A stretch of 64,000 nucleotides of DNA from Streptomyces sp. CNQ-509. GTDB taxonomy: Bacteria > Actinomycetota > Actinomycetes > Streptomycetales > Streptomycetaceae. Below are positions 26,275-34,679 of the stretch, piece by piece; the first letter of the stretch is position 1; every line of letters starts with the position of its first letter. The stretch spans positions 620,001-684,000 of the forward strand of contig NZ_CP011492.1 of assembly GCF_001011035.1 (NCBI RefSeq), in the 5' to 3' direction. Position numbers and translations under genes: made by a program. The notes beneath the pieces were generated by a model. It ran no database searches and was not told the DNA's origin. It was given only the letters and a program-made list of their open reading frames with translations.

Positions 26275-27758
26275 ATGAACGTGCTCGCGACCAGCAGCAG
26301 CGGCAGGGAGCCGAGCCACACGGCGGTGGTGATGCCCGACCAGCCGCGGATGGCCGCGATCCCGTCGAGACCGGTGAAGCGGGTGACGACCCAGAAGTAG
26401 GAGTCGTTGAAGTAGCTGAAGACCATCGAGCCTGCACAGCAGGCCAGGGCGGCAAGCAGCGCGGATATCCCGAGGCCGTCGATGAGGGGTGCGGTGACGG
26501 AAGCGGCGGTGATCATCGCCACCGTGCCGGAGCCCTGGGCGACCCGCACCAGCGAGGCGATGAGGAACGGCACCAGCACGCCCGGCAGGCTCCAGGACGA
26601 GATGGCCTCGGCCAGCTCGTCGCCCACGCCGGTGTCGCGCAGCACCTGGCCGAGGGCACCGCCCGCGCCGGTGATGAGGATGATGAGCCCGGCGGACGCG
26701 GCCGCCTCGGAGAGCCAGCCGCCGACCTGGGAACGGGTCGTCCAGCGGGGCAGCAGCACGTAGACCGCGAGCACGATGCCGATGAGGAGCGCCACGACGG
26801 GGCTGCCGATGAAGGCCAGGGCCTTCGGGAGGGCCGAGGGCTCGTAGTCGTCGGAGCCGACCGCGCCCTGGCGGTTCTGGTCGATGGCGGAGGCCACGGT
26901 GTTGGCGATGATGAGCAGCAGCGGCACCAGCAGCGGCAGCGTGGCCAGGCCCGGATTCATCCGGTGCGGCTTGGCGCCGGGCGGCGGGGTGCCGAGGGCG
27001 GCCGCCGGGTCGCGCTCCGGCTCCGGCTCGTCCGCGAAGTCGTTCTCGGACAGGCCGGCCGGCGCGCCCGCGGAGCCCGGACCGGCGCCGGCGGCGACCG
27101 CGGCCTTGCCGTACACGGCCTCGCGGACCTCGTCCGAGACCTCGCTCTCCAGCTTCGGCCCCATCCAGCGCGCGTACGCGATCACGATGGGCAGCAGGAC
27201 GGCGGAGAAGGCCAGGCCCGCCAGCACCAGCGCGCCCAGCTCGGCGCCGAGGATGCCGGCCACGCCCAGCGGGCCCGGCGTCGGCGGCACCAGGTGGTGG
27301 GTGAGCGTCATGCCGCAGCCCAGCGCGAGCGCGAGCGTCACGTAACCTGCGCGCTTCACGCGGGCTATGGAGCGGGCCAGCGGGTTCATGATCACGTAGC
27401 CGGAGTCGCAGAAGACCGGGATCGAGACGACCGCGCCGGTCGTGCCCATCGCCCACGGCTCGCGGCCCTTGCCGAACGCCCTGACGAACGCCCTGGCCAG
27501 CGCGTCCGCGGCGCCGGAGACCTCCAGGATCTTGCCCAGGCCCACGCCCAGGCCGATCACGATGCCGATGGACCCGAGCGTCGAGCCGAAGCCGGCGGTG
27601 ATCGAATCGAGGGTTTCCGTGGCGGGCGCGCCCGCGACGAAGCCCGTCACCAGCGAGGCGACGAGCAGTGCGACGAAGGCGTCGAGCCTGGTGCGCAGCA
27701 CGATGACGATGATCGTGGCGATACCGAGCACGAGCGCCGCCAAGAGCTGAAGATCCAC
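26271..27758 (-). CDS. GntP-family sugar-acid permease
   Basis: A 495-residue integral membrane symporter of the gluconate permease (GntP) family, with about 12 helices. Recognisable family regions are GFGSTLGSIGIVIGLGVGLGKILE, SIPVFCDSGYVIMNPLARSIA and THHLVPPTPGPLGVAGILGAELG. A hydrophilic loop of about 80 residues (near 215-285, rich in Ala/Gly/Asp/Glu) is longer than in the enterobacterial proteins. The gene heads the operon with the DUF1537 kinase, so the imported substrate is probably D-threonate or D-erythronate rather than gluconate. It is divergent from an ROK regulator. Confidence 0.93.
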   Translation of the reverse strand: MDLQLLAALVLGIATIIVIVLRTRLDAFVALLVASLVTGFVAGAPATETLDSITAGFGSTLGSIGIVIGLGVGLGKILEVSGAADALARAFVRAFGKGREPWAMGTTGAVVSIPVFCDSGYVIMNPLARSIARVKRAGYVTLALALGCGMTLTHHLVPPTPGPLGVAGILGAELGALVLAGLAFSAVLLPIVIAYARWMGPKLESEVSDEVREAVYGKAAVAAGAGPGSAGAPAGLSENDFADEPEPERDPAAALGTPPPGAKPHRMNPGLATLPLLVPLLLIIANTVASAIDQNRQGAVGSDDYEPSALPKALAFIGSPVVALLIGIVLAVYVLLPRWTTRSQVGGWLSEAAASAGLIILITGAGGALGQVLRDTGVGDELAEAISSWSLPGVLVPFLIASLVRVAQGSGTVAMITAASVTAPLIDGLGISALLAALACCAGSMVFSYFNDSYFWVVTRFTGLDGIAAIRGWSGITTAVWLGSLPLLLVASTFI

Positions 27759-27822
27759 GCCGATCCTCCTCCGACTTTGCTGTGGACGTCCGTTCGGACA
27801 GGCACATCATGCACGCGTAACC

Positions 27823-27869
27823 TGCGCGAAACAAGCAGTACGACCAAGATTTTCTGCGCACTTCGCGCA
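27823..27869. promoter_or_regulatory. Candidate DeoR operator upstream of the GntP gene
   Basis: TGCGCGAA at 27823-27830 and TTCGCGCA at 27862-27869 are perfect inverted repeats. The right copy also lies in a tighter inverted repeat, TGCGC-ACTTC-GCGCA (27855-27869). They sit 65-110 bases upstream of the permease start, in its promoter region and 131 bases from the ROK gene. Confidence 0.4.
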
Positions 27870-27999
27870 ACTATTGCTGGTGAGCCTGTCCGCCATGCTC
27901 CGGTACGGCGCCCCGAGGCCGTAGGGTCGTCGTGCCCGAGCCCGACGTGACGGTCATCACCGCCGTTCACGGCCCGTTCACCGCCTGAAGGAGTCGCCC

Positions 28000-29316
28000 G
28001 TGTCGGCGCCCTCTCCCCGCACGCAGCAGGCGCTGCGGCAGCGGAACCTGTCCCTGGCCCTGCGCGCCGTGGCCGCCGGGGGCCCGCTGTCGCGCGCGGC
28101 CGTGGCGGCGCGGATCGGAATGACGCGGGCGGGGGTCGCGGCCGTCGTGGACGAACTGCTGCGGGCAGGGCTACTGGTGGAGCTGGGTCCCGGCCGCCCC
28201 GGCACGGTGGGCAGGCCCGGCAGCGCCCTCGCGCTCAACGACCGCGGGCCGTGCGGCCTCGGCGCCGAGATCGGCGTGGACCACCTCGCGGTCTGCGCGG
28301 TGGACCTGCGCGGCCGGGTACGGGCCCGGGTCGCCGCCGACGCCGCGAACCGGGACCACCCGCCGGGGCCGGTGCTGGCGCGGCTCGCCGGGCTGATCGA
28401 GGAGGTCGTGGCGGAGGTACGGGGCGAGGGCCTGACGCCGACCGGGCTGACGGTCGCCGTCCCGGGTCTCATCGCGCGCGACGAGTCGACCGTCGTACGG
28501 GCCCCCAACCTCGGCTGGCAGGGCGTCGACCTCGGCCCGCTACTCCCGGCCGCCCCGCCCGCCCGCGTCGGCAACGAGGCCAACCTCGGCGCGCTCGCGG
28601 AACAGCGCCTGGAACGCACCGCGGCGGAGCCGCCGGGCACCGGCGCGGACGGGGAGCCCGGCCCGGGTCCCGCCCTCGATCCCGGGGACCGGCAGGACGC
28701 CGCGCTCCCGGCCGGGGACCACGGCTCCCCCGGGCCCGGACGGAACTTCCTCTTCGTCTCCGCCGAGATCGGCATCGGCGCCGCCGTCGTCATGGACGGC
28801 GAACTGCTGCGCGGGGCACACGGGTTCGCCGGGGAACTGGGCCATGTGCCGGTACGCCCCCAGGGCCGGCCGTGCGCCTGCGGCGGACGCGGGTGCCTGG
28901 AGCAGTACGCGGGCGAGGAGGCCGTGCTGCGGGCCTCCGGCATCGAGCCGGCGGGGGCCCGCGCCGCACACCCGGGCCCCGGCGCGCGGATCGCCATGCT
29001 CGCCGCCCGCGCCGGGGACGGCGACGCCCTGGTGCGGACGGCGCTGCGCGAGGCGGGCGGTGCGCTGGGCATCGCGCTCGCCGGCGCCGTGAACCTCCTC
29101 GACCCGGAGACCGTCGTGCTGGGCGGCGCGCTCGCCGGACTCGGGCCCTGGGTGGTGCCCGCGGTCGAACGCGAGCTGGGCCGCCGGCTCGCCGACCCGG
29201 CCCGTACCGTACGGCTGACCGTCTCGGCGCTCGGCGCCGAGGGGCCGCTGCTCGGAGCCGCGCTGAGCGAGGTCGACGCCGTCATGGAGGCGCCGGGCGC
29301 GGTCACCGCCGGCTGA
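28000..29316 (+). CDS. ROK-family transcriptional regulator with Pro/Gly insert
   Basis: A 438-residue NagC/XylR-type regulator. Residues 12-62 are a winged helix (LSRAAVAARIGMTRAGVAAVVDELLRAGLL), followed by a sugar-kinase-like ROK domain. The ROK zinc site is present: His282 in GELGHVP and Cys292, Cys294, Cys299 in CACGGRGCLE. Residues 206-248 are a Gly/Pro/Asp-rich insert not found in most ROK proteins. The GTG start has GAAGGAG upstream. It is divergent from the GntP operon and is the nearest ROK regulator to xylA/xylB, so it could govern either. Confidence 0.9.
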   Translation: MSAPSPRTQQALRQRNLSLALRAVAAGGPLSRAAVAARIGMTRAGVAAVVDELLRAGLLVELGPGRPGTVGRPGSALALNDRGPCGLGAEIGVDHLAVCAVDLRGRVRARVAADAANRDHPPGPVLARLAGLIEEVVAEVRGEGLTPTGLTVAVPGLIARDESTVVRAPNLGWQGVDLGPLLPAAPPARVGNEANLGALAEQRLERTAAEPPGTGADGEPGPGPALDPGDRQDAALPAGDHGSPGPGRNFLFVSAEIGIGAAVVMDGELLRGAHGFAGELGHVPVRPQGRPCACGGRGCLEQYAGEEAVLRASGIEPAGARAAHPGPGARIAMLAARAGDGDALVRTALREAGGALGIALAGAVNLLDPETVVLGGALAGLGPWVVPAVERELGRRLADPARTVRLTVSALGAEGPLLGAALSEVDAVMEAPGAVTAG

Positions 29317-29479
29317 CCGGCGCGCACCGGGCGCCTCCCGCGTACCGCGCCCCCGACCACCGCCTTTGGTACGCCCATTGGCATATCCGGCCATGTCTTG
29401 GCAGCGGGCCCGACGTGTCCTCATGATGGTTTCCGGACTGTCATGTACGCGCAAATGTCCCTCCGCTGTCAGGAGCCCC

Positions 29480-30067
29480 ATGGACTTCGCGAACCTCCCC
29501 CGCAGGCGGCTCATCCAGGGCGCCGCCGCCACCGCCGCCGCGGCCGGCCTCGGCGGCCTCGCCGCCACCCCCGCGCAGGCGGCGCAGTACCCCCCGACGC
29601 ACTGGATACCGGCGGACCGGTCCAACTACACGGTCTCCAGCCGCCCGACCGCGTACCCGGTGGACTTCGTGGTCGTGCACGTGACCCAGGAGTACTTCCA
29701 GGACGCCGTGGACATCTTCCAGAACCCCAGCCGCGACGTCTCCTCGCACTACCTCATCGCCTCGGCCGACGGCTACATCGCCCAGCTCGTCCGGGAGAAG
29801 GACATCGCCTGGCACGCCGGCAACTGGAACTACAACACCCGCAGCATCGGCATCGAGCACGAGGGCTGGGTGGACAAGCCGGCCTGGTTCACGGACGTGA
29901 TGTACCGGCGGTCGGCACAACTGACCGCGGCGATCTGCACCCGCTACGGCATCCCGCGCACCCGTGACCGCATCATCGGCCACAACGAGGTCCCCGGCGC
30001 CACCCACACCGACCCCGGCCCCAACTGGGACTGGACGAAGTACATGGGGCTGGTACGGGCCGCCTGA
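29480..30067 (+). CDS. Tat-exported N-acetylmuramoyl-L-alanine amidase
   Basis: A 195-residue Amidase_2/PGRP-type enzyme. It begins with a twin-arginine-like signal (NLPRRRLIQG, then an Ala-rich hydrophobic stretch ending near ATPAQA-A at residue 35). Zinc ligands are consistent with His67 (VVVHVTQ), His168 (IIGHNE) and Asp178 (HTDPG), with HEG at 127-129. It would cleave the lactyl-amide bond between MurNAc and the stem peptide outside the membrane. ATG 29480 follows AGGAG with good spacing; upstream in-frame codons to 29366 lack a signal peptide. A terminator-like hairpin follows at 30091-30129. Confidence 0.92.
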   Translation: MDFANLPRRRLIQGAAATAAAAGLGGLAATPAQAAQYPPTHWIPADRSNYTVSSRPTAYPVDFVVVHVTQEYFQDAVDIFQNPSRDVSSHYLIASADGYIAQLVREKDIAWHAGNWNYNTRSIGIEHEGWVDKPAWFTDVMYRRSAQLTAAICTRYGIPRTRDRIIGHNEVPGATHTDPGPNWDWTKYMGLVRAA

Positions 30068-30090
30068 CGCGCGGCGCCGGGCCCACGAGC

Positions 30091-30129
30091 ACCCGGTGGG
30101 CGGCTCAGGGGTGTTGCCGCTCACCGGGT
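30091..30129 (+). terminator. Hairpin after the amidase gene
   Basis: ACCCGGTG (30091-30098) pairs with CACCGGGT (30122-30129), with a further CGGC/GCCG pairing inside after a 2x2 mismatch. It starts 24 bases after the amidase stop, matching a Streptomyces-type terminator without a U-run. Confidence 0.5.
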
Positions 30130-30157
30130 CCCCTCTTCCGTAAAGGCCAATACACTT

Positions 30158-30175
30158 CTTGCATACCACTTGCAT
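30158..30175 (+). promoter_or_regulatory. CTTGCAT direct repeat before the GH31 pseudogene
   Basis: CTTGCAT occurs at 30158-30164 and 30169-30175, an 11-base (one helical turn) spacing. Similar CTTGCA-type repeats are known as MalR-type operators in front of streptomycete starch and maltose genes. The site lies just upstream of a decayed glucosidase gene. Confidence 0.4.
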
Positions 30176-30209
30176 GATGTGGGAATCTGCCATCGCCTGA
30201 GCCCGCACG

Positions 30210-31317
30210 CTGCTGACGGCGCTGCCGCCCGCGCAGGCCGCGCAGCCGGCGGACGCGGGGCGCGGCGCGGGGGTCCCGGGGGTGGCGGGTTCCGCGGGGA
30301 GCCCGGCGGGGTACCGCGTCGCCGAGCGGGGGCGCGGCCTGGTCGTCACGGGCGGGACGTACCGGACGACACCGCGGAGGAGGGCCGCGACGACGGCCTG
30401 CCCAACCCCCGCTACCCGGACCCGGATGCGCTGAAGCGGCTCTTCGCGGAGAACGACGTGGCGCTCCTCCTCGGCGCGCGCAACAACTTCAAGGCCGCGC
30501 GGGACGACGGCGGCAACCACAACCCGGTCACCGACGCCGGGTTCGTGGAGGAGGCCAGGCGCCAGGGGTATCTGCTGGCCGGCGCGGACGGCGCGCCGGT
30601 GAAGGTCACCAGGGCGCAGTTCCCCTCCGGCTCGTCGTACGTGCTGGACGGCCGGAATCCGGAGGCCGTCGACTGGTACGTGGCGCAGACCCGCAAGTGG
30701 GGCGTGGACGGCTGGAAGGAGGACACCATGCTCTACAGCCCCGACCTGTGGCGCGACGGCAACTGGAACGCGCTGCTGAAGGCGCTCCACGACGCCGGGG
30801 ACGCGGTGATGGTGCGCAACACCGCCTATGCGCTGCCCGGTGACTGGGCGCGGATCAACGACACGATCTACGGCACGGGCGCGGTGTACCACGAGGACCC
30901 CGACCGGATGCCGGTGAACCTGCTGAACCTCGCCGCCAGCGGCTGTGGATCGACGTCAACACCGGTGAGCGGCACGAGGGTCCGGTGACGCTCACGGACC
31001 ACCGGGTGGCCAGGGGCGACGTGCCGGCGTTCGTGGGCGGGAAGGGCGTGCTGGTGCGCCGGGCGGAGGCGGGTTCCTCGGCGCGGCTTCTGGCGCAGGT
31101 ATTCCCGGTGACGCGGGATTCGGTGTACAGCTACGGTGACGGGAAGCGCACGTCGCGGATCGTGAACGCGAACGCCGGCTGGCACCCGAAGTCGTTGAAG
31201 GTGCTGGACACGACCACCGGCCGCGCGGTCGGCTTCTCCGTGGACCCCGTCACCGGCGCGGTCGGGTTCCCGCTGCGCGCGGGGCACGACTACCGGCTGG
31301 TGGGCGGGAGGTCATGA
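30210..31317 (+). pseudogene. Decayed GH31 alpha-glucosidase-like gene
   Basis: Pieces of a secreted GH31 TIM-barrel glycosidase occur in different frames. A signal-peptide end (LLTALPPAQA-AQPADAG) and the start of the mature protein lie at 30210-30360. The barrel core follows in another frame to about 30945 (LLLGARNNFKAARDDGG, KWGVDGWKEDTMLYSPD, VRNTAYALPGD). A final frame (LWIDVNTGERHEGPVTL, HDYRLVGG) runs to 31317. The mid region between NLLNLAAS and LWIDVNTG, usually over 150 residues and including the acid/base part, is missing. At least two frameshifts or deletions make the gene non-functional. Confidence 0.82.
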
Positions 31318-31372
31318 GCGTGCGCACGTGAGCGGGCGGTCGTCGCCGTCGAGGGTTCGGCCGACGCCGCCG

Positions 31373-31410
31373 GAGCCCGGTCCCGAGGCCCGCACCCCGG
31401 GACCGGGCTC
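31373..31410. terminator. Strong bidirectional hairpin
   Basis: GAGCCCGGTCCCG (31373-31385) and CGGGACCGGGCTC (31398-31410) form a perfect 13-bp stem with a 12-base loop between the GH31 pseudogene and the IclR gene, which are convergent. This is a clear stem-loop terminator serving either direction. Confidence 0.75.
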
Positions 31411-31461
31411 ACCTCTGTCCTGGGTACGGAACGGCCGTACCGGCGTGCGGGGAGGGCGGGT

Positions 31462-32262
31462 TCAGAGCGCGGCGGGGCGGGCGTGGGCGAGGTAGCCGAG
31501 GCCGGTGGAGATCTGGTCGGCGTACTCGACGGTCCTGGCGGCGAGCGTGTCCTGGCGGGCGGTCAGGTCCATGGCGGAGAGCGAGCCGGAGACGGACAGC
31601 GCGGCGACGACCGCGCCGGAGCGGTCGCGTACGGGCGCGGCGAGGCAGGCGCGGCCGAAGGCCAGCTCCTCGACCTCGGTGGCGTAGCCCCGGGCGCGGG
31701 TCTCGGCCAGGGCGTCGAGCAGCCCGGGGAGGCCGGTGATGGTCCTGCGGGTGTACGCGGGGTAGTCGGGGCCCATGAGGTCGCGGACCTCGTCCTCGGC
31801 GAGCCCGGAGAGCAGCGCCTTGCCCATGGCGGTGGCGTGCAGCGGGGCGGAGCGGCCGGTGAGGGTGAAGGTCCGCGGGGCGAGGGGGCCTTCGAAGTGG
31901 CAGAGGTAGAACATGCGGTCGCCGTGGCGTTCCGCGACGTTGGCGCCGAGGCCGAGTTCGTGGGCGAGGTTCTGGGCGACCTGGCGGGCGGCGCGGTGGA
32001 CGCTGGACTGGTTGAGCGCGACGCCGGCGAGTTCGACGACCTTGGGGCCGATGCGGTGCAGGCCGCTGCGCTCGTCCCGGACGAGATAGCCGAGCGACTC
32101 CAGGGCGGCCACGAGCCGGGAGACGGTGGACTGGCCGAGGCCGCTCAGCTCGACCAGCTCGGCGATGCGGCGCTCCGGCTGCTCGTCGGTGAAGTACGAC
32201 AGCAGTGACAGGGCGCGCTCCACGCTCTGCGTGCCCGACGCGGTGCCTCCCGTTGCCGCCAT
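31462..32262 (-). CDS. IclR-family transcriptional regulator
   Basis: A 266-residue IclR regulator. The winged helix lies at residues 13-70 (SVERALSLLSYFTDEQPERRIAELVELSGLGQSTVSRLVAALESLGYLV). The effector domain follows, with SAPLHATAMGKALLSGL and AFGRACLAAPVRDRSGAVVAALSVSGS. It is the last gene of the leftward mannoside locus, 105 bases after the LacI stop. A CATCC/GGATG inverted repeat in that gap could be its own operator. It may add a second layer of control to the sugar genes (inference). Confidence 0.93.
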   Translation of the reverse strand: MAATGGTASGTQSVERALSLLSYFTDEQPERRIAELVELSGLGQSTVSRLVAALESLGYLVRDERSGLHRIGPKVVELAGVALNQSSVHRAARQVAQNLAHELGLGANVAERHGDRMFYLCHFEGPLAPRTFTLTGRSAPLHATAMGKALLSGLAEDEVRDLMGPDYPAYTRRTITGLPGLLDALAETRARGYATEVEELAFGRACLAAPVRDRSGAVVAALSVSGSLSAMDLTARQDTLAARTVEYADQISTGLGYLAHARPAAL

Positions 32263-32314
32263 CGCGACCTCCGTTCCCGGTCCCGGCCCCCGTTCCCCTG
32301 GCGGGAAGATGGCT

Positions 32315-32331
32315 CATCCAGATAGCGGATG
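32315..32331. promoter_or_regulatory. Inverted repeat upstream of the IclR gene
   Basis: CATCC and GGATG flank seven bases (AGATAGC), about 53 bases upstream of the IclR start. IclR proteins typically bind such short palindromes near their own promoter. Confidence 0.35.
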
Positions 32332-32367
32332 TTACATGGACGGGTGGGTCCGGGTGCGCGGAACCCG

Positions 32368-33429
32368 TTACGGGCCGGGGGTGCCGTAGGAGACGAGGGT
32401 GGTCGGGACCATGGTCCGGCGCTCCGGCGGGGTGGGGGCGGCGTCCACGCGAGGGCCGGCGCCGGCGCGTTCGCCGAGGCGGGCGAGGAGCAGGCGGCCG
32501 GCCTCGCGGCCGAGTTCGTCGGTGTCGTACGCGACGAGGGTGAGCGGCAGTCCGAGGGTGTCGGCCATCTCGAAGTCGTCGAACCCGGCGAGGGCGGTGG
32601 CGGTGCCGGCCTCGCGGATGGCGCGGAAGGCGCCGATGGTGTTGCGGTTGTTGGAGCAGAAGAGCGCGGTCGGGGGCTCGGGCAGGGCGAGGAGCGCGGC
32701 GGTGGCGACGGCGGCCTCCGCGGTCTGCTGCTGCCCCTGCCGTATGTACGTGCCGTCGGCGGGCAGCCCGGCGTCGGCGAGGGCGGCGGTGTAGCCGCGG
32801 AGTCGCTCGGTGCCGGTGTACACGGCGGGCGGGGTGCCGAGGAAGCCGATGCGCCGGTGCCCGGCGGCCAGCAGCCGCTCGGTCGCCGCGCGGGCGCCGC
32901 CGTAGTCGTCGACGAGGACGTGGTCGGCGGCGAACCCGACGGGCGGCCGGCTCGCCAGCACGACGGGCACGCCCTCGGCCGCGGCGGCGGCCAGGTGCCG
33001 CTGGTCGCCGCCGGCGGGGACGGCGACGATGCCGTCGACGCGGCGGGCGACGAGGTCCTCGACGAGGCTGCGTTCGGTGTCGATGTCCTGGCCGGTGTTC
33101 CCGATGACGGCCTTCAGGCCGTGCTGGGCGACGACGGCGTCGACGCCGAGGGCGAGGCGGGAGTAGAAGGGGTTGGCGAGGTTGGTGACGACGAGGCCGA
33201 CGAGCCCGGTGCCGCTGCCGAGGCGGAGGCTGCGGGCGACCTCGTTGCGCCGGTAGCCGAGTTCGGCGACGGCGGCGCGGACGCGGGCGGCGGTGGCGGG
33301 CAGCACCTTGGGGTCGTCGCGCAGCACGCGCGAGACCGTCATGGCGCTGACCGCGGCGCGTTCCGCGACGTCCCGCAGCGTGGGCTGCGCGTCCCGCGGA
33401 GCGGCCCCGCCGGCGGGCCCCGGCGTCAC
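32368..33429 (-). CDS. LacI-family repressor of the mannoside locus
   Basis: A 353-residue LacI regulator. The N-terminal helix-turn-helix with hinge is PTLRDVAERAAVSAMTVSRVLRDDPKVLPATAARVRAAVAELGYRRN (about residues 16-62), followed by a periplasmic-binding-like effector domain with ASRPPVGFAADHVLVDDYGGARAATERLL and AGFDDFEMADTLGLPLT. The GTG start overlaps the sugar-kinase stop (GTGA). Co-transcription with the transport and mannosidase genes suggests autoregulated repression through the GTGTTATC/GTTAACAC site upstream of the binding-protein gene. Confidence 0.93.
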   Translation of the reverse strand: MTPGPAGGAAPRDAQPTLRDVAERAAVSAMTVSRVLRDDPKVLPATAARVRAAVAELGYRRNEVARSLRLGSGTGLVGLVVTNLANPFYSRLALGVDAVVAQHGLKAVIGNTGQDIDTERSLVEDLVARRVDGIVAVPAGGDQRHLAAAAAEGVPVVLASRPPVGFAADHVLVDDYGGARAATERLLAAGHRRIGFLGTPPAVYTGTERLRGYTAALADAGLPADGTYIRQGQQQTAEAAVATAALLALPEPPTALFCSNNRNTIGAFRAIREAGTATALAGFDDFEMADTLGLPLTLVAYDTDELGREAGRLLLARLGERAGAGPRVDAAPTPPERRTMVPTTLVSYGTPGP

Positions 33430-34679
33430 CCGGCACCCCCGACCGCGGCGGCGGCCCCGATCAGTCCGGCGTCCTCGCCGAGCAGGGCCCGTACCAGCCG
33501 CCGGGAACCCGGGGGCGGTTCCGCGGGGCTCTGGGGACGGGTCTCCGCGGGGGTACGGCCCGGCTCCCCGGTGCCGCCGGGACCGCCGGGCGGCAGCGGG
33601 CCTCCCGCCGGGCCGCCGGACCGCGGCGAGCGGGCGGGTTCCGGCCGGCCGGGGTCCCCTGCGGCACGTACGCCGTGGACCCCGGTCCCGGCGGCCGGCC
33701 GCCAGCCTCCGGCCGTCAGGCCGGTGGTCAGCGGTGGGGCGACCAGGTCCCAGGACTCCGCCATGGAGCCGCCGACGACCAGCGCCGTGGCGCCGAACGC
33801 CGCCAGCCGTGGCCCCAGTTCCGCGCCGAGCGCGCCGAACGCCGCGTCGAGGACCCGGCGCGCCCGCTCCTCCCCCGCCCGCGCGCGCTCCGCGATCTCG
33901 CGCACGTCGACGGCGGCTTCCGCGCCGGCGGAGGCGAACGCGCCGTCCGCTCCCTCCGGGCGGCGCGGCCGGCCGGAGGCCCCCGCGGCTTCGCCCCCGG
34001 GCTCTCCCGGCGGCCCGCCGTACTCCCCCGCCGACCCGGACCCGCTCGCGAAGCCCGGTCCTCCCCCGGAGCCGGTTCCCCCGCACACCGTCCCGCCGCC
34101 GGCGCCCGCGGCGACCGAGTACCTGGCGAGGATCGCTCGGCGGGAGACCACCTCCTCCAGCGGTCTGCCGTCGATCCTGGCCAGGTCCATCCGGCCCTCC
34201 GGCGGCAGCCCCGGGCCGGTCGTGTGCAGCGTGCCGTCCGCGAGGAACGCCGAGCCGACACCCGTGCCCAGGGTGATGCCCACCGCGCGGGTGTGGCCGC
34301 GGGCGGCGCCCGCGGCCCACTCGCCGGCGAGGAAGGCGTGCGCGTCGTTGCGGAAGGCGACGCCCGACGGGCTCCCCGGCAGCCCGTCGAGCAGCGCCGC
34401 CCGCACGTCCACCCCGTACAGCGACTCGAACTTGCCGACGCCGGCGAAGAGCGCGACGCCGGTCGCGTAGTCGAAGGGACCCGGCACCGCCACCCCCCAC
34501 CGCGCGCCCGCCGGCGCCGCCGGCAGGGCGCGGGCGCAGCGCAGGACCGCGCCGAGGATGTCCCCGGCGCGGGCCCGCGCGTCCAGCGGACGCCGCACGC
34601 GGGTGGCGACGGCGGCGGCCCGCGGGGAGACCAGCGCGGCGGTGACGTGCGTACCGCCGATCTCCAGGACGGGGATCAA
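33426..34679 (-). CDS. ROK-family sugar kinase with low-complexity inserts
   Basis: A 417-residue ROK kinase, about 100 residues longer than usual. The phosphate loop LEIGGTHVTAAL starts at residue 5, the catalytic Asp112 is in FRNDAHAFLAGEW, and the second nucleotide loop GITLGTGVGSAF is at 134-145. The family zinc motif (CxCGxxGCxE) is absent and replaced by EGRMDLARIDGRPLEEV. Residues 191-256 and 331-391 are Gly/Pro/Ser-rich inserts. The start is TTG at 34679, overlapping the ManA stop (TTGA). It probably phosphorylates mannose or glucose released by the mannosidase, feeding ManA. Confidence 0.85.
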   Translation of the reverse strand: MIPVLEIGGTHVTAALVSPRAAAVATRVRRPLDARARAGDILGAVLRCARALPAAPAGARWGVAVPGPFDYATGVALFAGVGKFESLYGVDVRAALLDGLPGSPSGVAFRNDAHAFLAGEWAAGAARGHTRAVGITLGTGVGSAFLADGTLHTTGPGLPPEGRMDLARIDGRPLEEVVSRRAILARYSVAAGAGGGTVCGGTGSGGGPGFASGSGSAGEYGGPPGEPGGEAAGASGRPRRPEGADGAFASAGAEAAVDVREIAERARAGEERARRVLDAAFGALGAELGPRLAAFGATALVVGGSMAESWDLVAPPLTTGLTAGGWRPAAGTGVHGVRAAGDPGRPEPARSPRSGGPAGGPLPPGGPGGTGEPGRTPAETRPQSPAEPPPGSRRLVRALLGEDAGLIGAAAAVGGAG

